DNA of 9,693 nt. Origin: DATIBL01 sp035457505. GTDB taxonomy: Bacteria; Patescibacteriota; Minisyncoccia; Phycocordibacterales; UBA6899. Below the pieces are notes generated by a model. It saw only the letters and a program-made list of their open reading frames with translations, did not search any database and was not told the origin of the DNA. The stretch lies in NCBI GenBank assembly GCA_035457505.1, contig DATIBL010000026.1, forward strand, positions 1 through 9,693, written 5' to 3'. Of this stretch, positions 6,115-9,693 are shown one piece after another. The stretch's first letter is position 1; every line of letters starts with the position of its first letter. The translations under genes were made by a program, and so were the position numbers.

Positions 6115-6357
6115 TTAGAGCGCGAGCATGAGAAGCGGAAGCACCACAGCGCCGGTCACGAGAAGCGATATCCCCAAAACGCACCAGGAAAAGAACTTCA
6201 CGTATCGAATTCTACCGTTCCAGAGCGACGGATCCCCTCCTTCTCCGATCTTTTGCCGACACGATTCGATTTCCCGGAAAGAATTCCTCACGATGAACGC
6301 CACACACACCCAGACCAGACCAATCAGCAACAGAAGCATGCCACCAGTTGTCATCAT
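6115..6357 (-). CDS. Small two-TM membrane protein, hypothetical
   Basis: An 80-residue protein with two hydrophobic segments (about 5-23, GMLLLLIGLVWVCVAFIV, and 54-78, FFSWCVLGISLLVTGAVVLPLL). They are joined by a charged loop of about 30 residues (RNSFREIESCRQKIGEGG, then DPSLWNGRIRYVK). The alternation of hydrophobic and charged blocks is typical of a real inner-membrane protein. No family is recognised. The start could be either of two adjacent ATGs (6357 or 6354). There is no Shine-Dalgarno. It is divergent from the Ig-like gene, with a perfect palindrome midway. Confidence 0.65.
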   Translation of the reverse strand: MMTTGGMLLLLIGLVWVCVAFIVRNSFREIESCRQKIGEGGDPSLWNGRIRYVKFFSWCVLGISLLVTGAVVLPLLMLAL

Positions 6358-6383
6358 GAACCCAAAAAATCGATCCTGATATC

Positions 6384-6412
6384 AATAAACATACCACCGG
6401 GTCGTCGGTCAA
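6384..6412 (-). promoter_or_regulatory. Possible promoter of the two-TM gene
   Basis: On the minus strand TTGACC (6412-6407) is followed after 17 bp by TTTATT (6389-6384). The -35 is good (5/6) and the -10 weak (4/6). The leader would be about 20 nt. Confidence 0.4.
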
Positions 6413-6428
6413 ACGCTAGACAGAGACC

Positions 6429-6451
6429 GATACAAGGTCGGACCTTGTATC
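6429..6451. repeat. Hairpin repeat H7 / palindrome between divergent genes
   Basis: GATACAAGGT (6429-6438) and ACCTTGTATC (6442-6451) are exact complements around a central CGG. It carries the family core AAGGTCGGACCTT but has no apical loop. The GATAC flanks are unique to this copy and still complementary. It sits 16 bp from each of the two predicted divergent -35 boxes. Confidence 0.75.
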
Positions 6452-6467
6452 TTGCGAGTTGTAACGC

Positions 6468-6496
6468 TCGACTGGGCGAGCGCCATGGCGTATATA
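6468..6496 (+). promoter_or_regulatory. Possible promoter of the Ig-like gene, near-leaderless
   Basis: TCGACT (6468-6473), 17 bp, TATATA (6491-6496), each 4/6 to consensus. Transcription would start near 6503, next to an in-frame ATG at 6504, so the message would be leaderless or nearly so. Confidence 0.35.
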
Positions 6497-6497
6497 T

Positions 6498-6854
6498 ATG
6501 CCAATGAGAAGCCGCATCAAACGCTTCATTTCCCTCTCCGTCACCGGGCTTATTGTTCTTGCGATCCTCGGATACGCCTATCTCAAGGCGGAAACCCTGA
6601 TGGCAGGCCCGCAGATCGCCGTAGAGAGCCCGAAAAGCGGCCTCACGACCCAGGAATCGCTCGTTCGCGTACAGGGCATCGCCACGAACGCCAAGGAAAC
6701 CCGCATCAATGGCCGCGCCATGTTCATCGACACCAACGGGCGCTTTGACGAACAATTGTTGCTCATGGAGGGCTATAATATAATTGAGCTCACCGCCAAG
6801 GATGCCCAGGGCCGTGAGGCAAAGGAGACTGTCGCGCTCGTGTATCGCAAATAG
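6498..6854 (+). CDS. Membrane-anchored protein with one Ig-like domain
   Basis: A 118-residue protein. Residues 1-10 are basic, and 11-29 (ISLSVTGLIVLAILGYAYL) form a single signal anchor, placing the rest outside the membrane. Residues 38-117 have the beta-sandwich pattern of bacterial Ig-like or glucodextranase-B-like domains: PQIAVESPKSGLTTQESLVRVQG, then T-RINGRAMFIDTNGRFDEQLLLMEGYNIIELTAKDAQG. Such domains usually mediate cell-surface contacts; the partner here is unknown. ATG 6504, two codons later, is an alternative start and fits the near-leaderless promoter better. No Shine-Dalgarno precedes either. recA follows 193 bp downstream on the same strand. Confidence 0.8.
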   Translation: MPMRSRIKRFISLSVTGLIVLAILGYAYLKAETLMAGPQIAVESPKSGLTTQESLVRVQGIATNAKETRINGRAMFIDTNGRFDEQLLLMEGYNIIELTAKDAQGREAKETVALVYRK

Positions 6855-7047
6855 CGCGCATCCTGATCCGACTCGGACCACCGCCGCGGGGAACGTTCTT
6901 TTGAGTTTCTCCTGCCCCCACCCCGCCTGCCTCGTTGTTTTCTGACGAGCGATCGCGATCGTGCGCAAACGATCGGACTTCGGGTTGGACGCTCGGAGAT
7001 ACTCTGTTCACGCTGCAAATCATTATTTTTTATTTTATTTCTCTCCT
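6855..7047 (+). promoter_or_regulatory. recA upstream region
   Basis: It holds a 12-bp palindrome CGATCGCGATCG (6950-6961) and a very T-rich leader (7022-7047), with no Shine-Dalgarno before the recA ATG. I see no recognisable LexA box: GAACGTTC at 6893-6900 lacks the 4-bp spacer of the Gram-positive type. No convincing -35/-10 pair was found. Confidence 0.35.
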
Positions 7048-8121
7048 ATGGCAAAGAAAACCAAAGACGATGCCGGACCGGCAGCAAACGATCATCGCGC
7101 GAACATCGACGCAACGATCCGTGCGATCCAGACCAAATTCGGCGAGACGGCGATTATGAAACTCGGCGAATCGCCGAAGGTCGGCGTCGACGCGATCTCG
7201 ACCGGATCGATCGGACTCGATCATGCGCTTGGCGTGGGCGGACTCCCCCGCGGCCGCATCGTCGAAATCTTCGGGCCAGAATCAAGCGGCAAAACGACGC
7301 TCGCGCTTCATGTTGTGGCGGAAGCACAGAAGAAAGGCGGCGTCGCGGCATTCATCGACGCCGAGCACGCGCTCGACCCAGAGTATGCCAAGCGCATCGG
7401 GGTCAAGATCGATCAGCTTCTCGTCGCGCAGCCCGATTACGGCGAGCAAGCGCTCGACATCGCGGAGTCCCTGATCCGCACCGGCAACATCGACATCATC
7501 GTGATCGACTCGGTAGCGGCCCTCACCCCGAAGGCCGAAATTGAGGGCGACATGGAGGCACAGCACGTCGGACGCCAGGCGCGGCTCATGTCGCAAGGGC
7601 TCCGCAAGCTCACCGCACTCGTGGCCCGCACGAAGACGATCGTGATCTTCATCAACCAGATCCGCATGCAGATCGGCGTGTTCTTTGGGAACCCGGAGAC
7701 GACACCGGGAGGAAAGGCGCTCAAGTTCTACACCTCCGTACGCATCGACATCCGCAAGATCGCGCAGATCAAGAAGGGCGAAGAAGTGATCGGCAGCCGC
7801 ACCCGTGCCAAGGTGGTCAAGAACAAAGTCGCTCCCCCGTTCCGCCAGGCCGAGTTCGACCTCGTCTACAACGAAGGCGTCTCCCGCGAAAGCGAGATGC
7901 TCATGTTCGGCGAGAAATACGGCATCATCGACAAAACCGGCAGCTCGTACAGCTACGGCGATCTCAAGATCGGCCGCGGATACGATTCAGCACGCGTGTT
8001 CCTCCGCGATAACAAGCCGGTAGCAAAGGAGATCACCAAGGCGATCGAAAAGAAACTCAAAGAAGACGAGGCGAGCAATGCCGTCCCCGAGAGAAAGGAA
8101 GAGAAGGAGGACGCGGAATAG
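7048..8121 (+). CDS. recA: Recombinase RecA
   Basis: A 357-residue RecA, close to the usual 350. It polymerises on single-stranded DNA with ATP, drives strand exchange in homologous repair and stimulates LexA-type autocleavage where present. Walker A is GPESSGKT (76-83), then FIDAEHALDP (102-111), Walker B IIVIDSVAAL (150-159), and the L2/DNA-binding signature NQIRMQIGVFFGNPETTPGGKALKFY (in pieces from 203). The basic RIDIRKI and the C-terminal domain follow, ending in a Lys/Glu-rich tail. Loop L1 reads EGDMEAQHVG where most RecAs have a Gly-Asp and Met-Gly (GEMGDSHMG), an unusual variant. The frame is open upstream to 6961, but ATG 7048 (MAKKTKDD) fits family length and the T-rich leader. 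Confidence 0.97.
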   Translation: MAKKTKDDAGPAANDHRANIDATIRAIQTKFGETAIMKLGESPKVGVDAISTGSIGLDHALGVGGLPRGRIVEIFGPESSGKTTLALHVVAEAQKKGGVAAFIDAEHALDPEYAKRIGVKIDQLLVAQPDYGEQALDIAESLIRTGNIDIIVIDSVAALTPKAEIEGDMEAQHVGRQARLMSQGLRKLTALVARTKTIVIFINQIRMQIGVFFGNPETTPGGKALKFYTSVRIDIRKIAQIKKGEEVIGSRTRAKVVKNKVAPPFRQAEFDLVYNEGVSRESEMLMFGEKYGIIDKTGSSYSYGDLKIGRGYDSARVFLRDNKPVAKEITKAIEKKLKEDEASNAVPERKEEKEDAE

Positions 8122-8161
8122 TCGGGGACGTTGTGTCCGCCGCACGTTGAATAGCAAAGAA

Positions 8162-8187
8162 AAAAGACCCGGGTTTCCGGGTCTTTT
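8162..8187. terminator. Bidirectional terminator between recA and the convergent gene
   Basis: AAAAGACCCGG (8162-8172), loop GTTT, CCGGGTCTTTT (8177-8187): an 11-bp perfect stem with A/T-runs on both sides. It lies 40 bp past the recA stop and 16 bp past the stop of the 8204-8626 gene, so it can serve both convergent transcripts. Confidence 0.9.
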
Positions 8188-8203
8188 GGTTATCGAGAGG
8201 AAC

Positions 8204-8626
8204 TCATGCGTAGGTGCGCACAGGATCGCCGGGGAAATCCGGCTTCTGTCGCTCTCCGCGCGCGTATGCATGACACGCTTTGGCAAAATCTTCGAAGGCC
8301 TGCTCACCTTCGGCGCAACCGGCGGCATGGATAAGCTCCATCGTACACTGGTCGATTTCATAGAGAGATCGTATAACGTCCGTCAGTTTCTTCTGAGCGA
8401 GCGCGAACTCAAGACGGAATAGGGCGACTTTTGCGCGCGAGCGCGGATCACCGCCATCGGGAACTGGATCCCTTGTACAAAATGAGCATCCGTCCTGGCA
8501 TTTCGCGGCTACAGGTTTTCGCCGTTCGAAGACCTCAAGCACAAACAGTACGGCCACAACGGCGAGACAGATCATGATGCCGATGATCCACGGCGCGCGC
8601 GGCATGGAAAGGATGAGCGCATTCAT
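8204..8626 (-). CDS. Membrane-anchored hypothetical protein, paralogue of the 8756-8995 product
   Basis: A 140-residue protein with a TM anchor at about 12-32 (PWIIGIMICLAVVAVLFVLEV). A cysteine cluster Cys43-x3-Cys47-x2-Cys50 follows, then a helical domain (64-125) ending FAKACHAYARG and a C-terminal KPDFPGDP. The helical part resembles the 79-residue protein encoded next door: RLEF/REEF, then FAKAxxxYxR, then PDFPGD/PNFPD. Function unknown; the cysteines might bind a metal or form disulfides. ATG 8626 has a strong AAGGAGG Shine-Dalgarno with the core GGAGG nine bases upstream. The gene has its own promoter and ends at the terminator shared with recA. Confidence 0.8.
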   Translation of the reverse strand: MNALILSMPRAPWIIGIMICLAVVAVLFVLEVFERRKPVAAKCQDGCSFCTRDPVPDGGDPRSRAKVALFRLEFALAQKKLTDVIRSLYEIDQCTMELIHAAGCAEGEQAFEDFAKACHAYARGERQKPDFPGDPVRTYA

Positions 8627-8663
8627 TGGGTATTTCCTCCTTGAAAGAACCTACAGTGCTCGT

Positions 8664-8691
8664 ATTATATCACACTTTTGGAAATATGCAA
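8664..8691 (-). promoter_or_regulatory. Promoter of the 8204-8626 gene
   Basis: On the minus strand TTGCAT (8691-8686), 16 bp, TATAAT (8669-8664), with a TG one base before the -10 (extended -10). The leader carries GGTTCTTTCAAGGAGG. Architecture and leader match the promoter at 9033-9060. Confidence 0.75.
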
Positions 8692-8700
8692 CTTCAAGAG

Positions 8701-8731
8701 AAAAGTCTCCCACTTTCGTAAGGAGACTTTC
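8701..8731 (-). terminator. Terminator after the 8756-8995 gene
   Basis: On the minus strand AAAGTCTCC (8730-8722), an 11-nt loop, GGAGACTTT (8710-8702), then TTC. It lies 25 bp after the stop codon and just upstream of the next promoter. Confidence 0.7.
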
Positions 8732-8755
8732 ATATTCGTGCGTTTGATTCGGCGC

Positions 8756-8995
8756 TTAATCCGGGAAATTCGGAAGCGGGGATGTCCCGCCGGTGCGGCG
8801 ATACTCTGCGACTGCCTTGGCAAAGCTTTCGATCTGCCGCGCGTGCTTTTCGGATCCATCGTTGGCCATCTGCATGAGATGGGACTGGAGTTTGCGGGAA
8901 CACCTGAGCACGGAGCCGGTTTCCCCCTGGTTCATCGCCGTCACGAGGCCGTAGAATTCCTCGCGCGCGGATCGGGATACTTGCGAATAGTCCAT
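8756..8995 (-). CDS. Small soluble hypothetical protein, paralogue of the 8204-8626 product
   Basis: A 79-residue, predicted all-helical protein without a membrane segment, ending FAKAVAEYRRTGG and PLPNFPD. It matches the C-terminal domain of the neighbouring TM protein over REEF, a central helix and the FAKA motif. I chose ATG 8995: an AGGAGG lies with its core six bases before it, whereas the in-frame GTG at 8998 would be only three bases away. It has its own promoter and terminator, so it is probably transcribed alone. Function unknown; a soluble partner or regulator of the membrane-anchored form is possible. Confidence 0.75.
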   Translation of the reverse strand: MDYSQVSRSAREEFYGLVTAMNQGETGSVLRCSRKLQSHLMQMANDGSEKHARQIESFAKAVAEYRRTGGTSPLPNFPD

Positions 8996-9032
8996 CACCT
9001 TCCTCCTTCAGAAAGAACCATTTCGTGAGTCA

Positions 9033-9060
9033 ATTATACCATACATTGTGATATATGCAA
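9033..9060 (-). promoter_or_regulatory. Promoter of the 8756-8995 gene
   Basis: On the minus strand TTGCAT (9060-9055), 16 bp, TATAAT (9038-9033), with TG one base before the -10. The leader includes GGTTCTTTCTGAAGGAGG, nearly the same as in the paralogue's leader. Confidence 0.75.
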
Positions 9061-9080
9061 GACTTCACTTCCCTCTACAG

Positions 9081-9102
9081 AAAAACGCCCTGTTCGGGGG
9101 CG
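9081..9102 (-). terminator. Terminator after the sigma factor / two-TM pair
   Basis: On the minus strand CGCCC (9102-9098), loop CCGAACA, GGGCG (9090-9086), then TTTTT (9085-9081). A perfect 14-bp palindrome, CCTTTCCGGAAAGG (9103-9116), lies directly upstream of it in the transcript. Confidence 0.65.
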
Positions 9103-9142
9103 CCTTTCCGGAAAGGGTCGTTAAAAACAAGAGGTCTTTTAC

Positions 9143-9469
9143 TCAGTAGGAATGCTCGATCCGGCGTTTCTCGGCGATATCGAACATCGCCCAGACGCCG
9201 AGCGCGAGGACCGCAACGACGAGGAGGAGCGTCGTCATCTCTGTATGCACTGCTGCGCTCCAGGCAAAAGACAGATTGCCCGGAATGTTCGCGAGCGATG
9301 GCGCATTCTCGAACACCTGCGCATAGGAGACATAGGCGGTCGAGCGCCAGAAAAGCAGCACGGCAACGAGCGCCTTGAGCACCGTCGGATGGATGGCCTG
9401 TCGGATCGCCCAGACGATCCACACGCGGCGCATGATCCGGCGCTTCAGTTGTCGATCACGGTCGTTCAT
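9143..9469 (-). CDS. Two-TM membrane protein coupled to the sigma factor gene
   Basis: A 108-residue protein. The N-terminus is basic (MNDRDRQLKRRIMRRVWIVW), with hydrophobic segments at about 29-46 (TVLKALVAVLLFWRSTAYV) and 78-96 (MTTLLLVVAVLALGVWAMF). The external loop between them has VFENAPSLANIPGNLSF. Its ATG (9469-9467) overlaps the TGA of the upstream sigma gene as ATGA, implying translational coupling. By position it could be a membrane partner or anti-sigma factor, but I see no zinc-finger or other known anti-sigma domain. It resembles proteins I have seen beside sigma factors in Parcubacteria. A terminator follows 40 bp after the stop. Confidence 0.75.
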   Translation of the reverse strand: MNDRDRQLKRRIMRRVWIVWAIRQAIHPTVLKALVAVLLFWRSTAYVSYAQVFENAPSLANIPGNLSFAWSAAVHTEMTTLLLVVAVLALGVWAMFDIAEKRRIEHSY

Positions 9470-9693
9470 ACTTCTTCGTGCTGTACCGCCCGAGGGGCGG
9501 AGGCTTCGGAATTATCCAATAACTCTCGGAACTCGCGTTTTGCGCGATAGATCCGGGTCTTCACGGCGCTCACCGTGGTCCCCTCCATCTCGGCGATCTC
9601 CTTCTGAGAGTATTCGTCGATAAAATGGAGCTTCAGGGGCCGCGCGAGATTGTCCGGAATCCGGGAGAGAAATGAGGCGACATAATCGCGCAT
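9466..9693 (-). CDS. ECF-type RNA polymerase sigma factor, C-terminal part (region 4)
   Basis: Seventy-five residues up to the right edge; the ATG at 9693 is probably internal, with region 2 outside the window. The sequence LARPLKLHFIDEYSQKEIAEMEGTTVSAVKTRIYRAKREFREL is sigma-70 region 4 (written here in one family pattern: LPxxLRxxFxLxxxxGxSxxEIAxxLGxxxGTVKSRLxRARxxLR). EYSQKEIAE is the first helix of the helix-turn-helix, and TTVSAVKTRIYRAK the -35-recognition helix. ECF sigmas are typically about 160-200 residues and direct RNA polymerase to stress or envelope promoters. The stop overlaps the next gene. Confidence 0.85.
   Translation of the reverse strand: MRDYVASFLSRIPDNLARPLKLHFIDEYSQKEIAEMEGTTVSAVKTRIYRAKREFRELLDNSEASAPRAVQHEEV

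Noticed and set aside
6774..6783. TATAAT-like sequence inside the Ig-like gene
   Set aside because: No -35 at proper distance (nearest TTGACG is 23 bp away) and it encodes conserved-looking YNIIEL.
6950..6961. CGATCGCGATCG palindrome upstream of recA as an SOS box
   Set aside because: Does not match known LexA boxes, and CGATCG-like words are frequent throughout this window.

Overview
The window reads as a piece of chromosome from a small-genome Candidate Phyla Radiation (Patescibacteria) bacterium, most likely of the Parcubacteria / Kaiserbacteria kind. This is an inference from the style of the proteins: a secreted peptidoglycan-binding-like surface protein with Gly-Thr repeats, a helical-plus-winged-helix regulator of a type I associate with these genomes, small orphan membrane proteins, and many genes without a Shine-Dalgarno sequence. 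No rRNA or marker gene in the window settles it. The coding DNA is GC-rich and full of CGATCG-like words; the large spacers are more AT-rich.

Layout. 1-579 (-): N-terminal part of a secreted PGBD surface protein, running off the left edge. 580-1656: a long spacer with no convincing gene but many perfect hairpins and palindromes. 1657-2739 (-): a winged-helix DNA-binding protein with a strong promoter and putative autoregulatory sites. 2740-3123: divergent spacer with a hairpin repeat in the ftsK leader. 3124-5448 (+): ftsK. 5448-5783: a highly folded 222-nt inverted-repeat element and a terminator. 5784-5981 and 6115-6357 (-): two small ORFs. 6498-6854 (+): a membrane-anchored Ig-like protein. 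7048-8121 (+): recA. 8162-8187: a bidirectional terminator. 8204-8995 (-): two related small genes, each with its own promoter, strong Shine-Dalgarno and terminator. 9143-9693 (-): a sigma factor C-terminus translationally coupled to a two-TM protein, running off the right edge.

How it works together. FtsK and RecA are the core DNA-handling genes (chromosome segregation; recombination and repair). The winged-helix protein next to ftsK probably binds DNA at TGTCC/GGACA sites: two identical 18-bp palindromes lie beyond its 3' end, and half-sites lie between its own promoter and start codon.

The most unusual signal is a family of seven hairpin repeats built on AAGGT-NNN-ACCTT. Most share an apical CCTTTTgAAATTCttAAGG sequence, while their outer stems differ in sequence yet stay perfectly complementary. 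Four stand in tandem at 1389-1626; the others are at 3016-3060, 6060-6105 and 6429-6451. All lie between genes. A second dispersed motif, ATGGCAAACTTCTGCGTTGC and variants, occurs four times, always on the + strand and always in the same kind of spacer.
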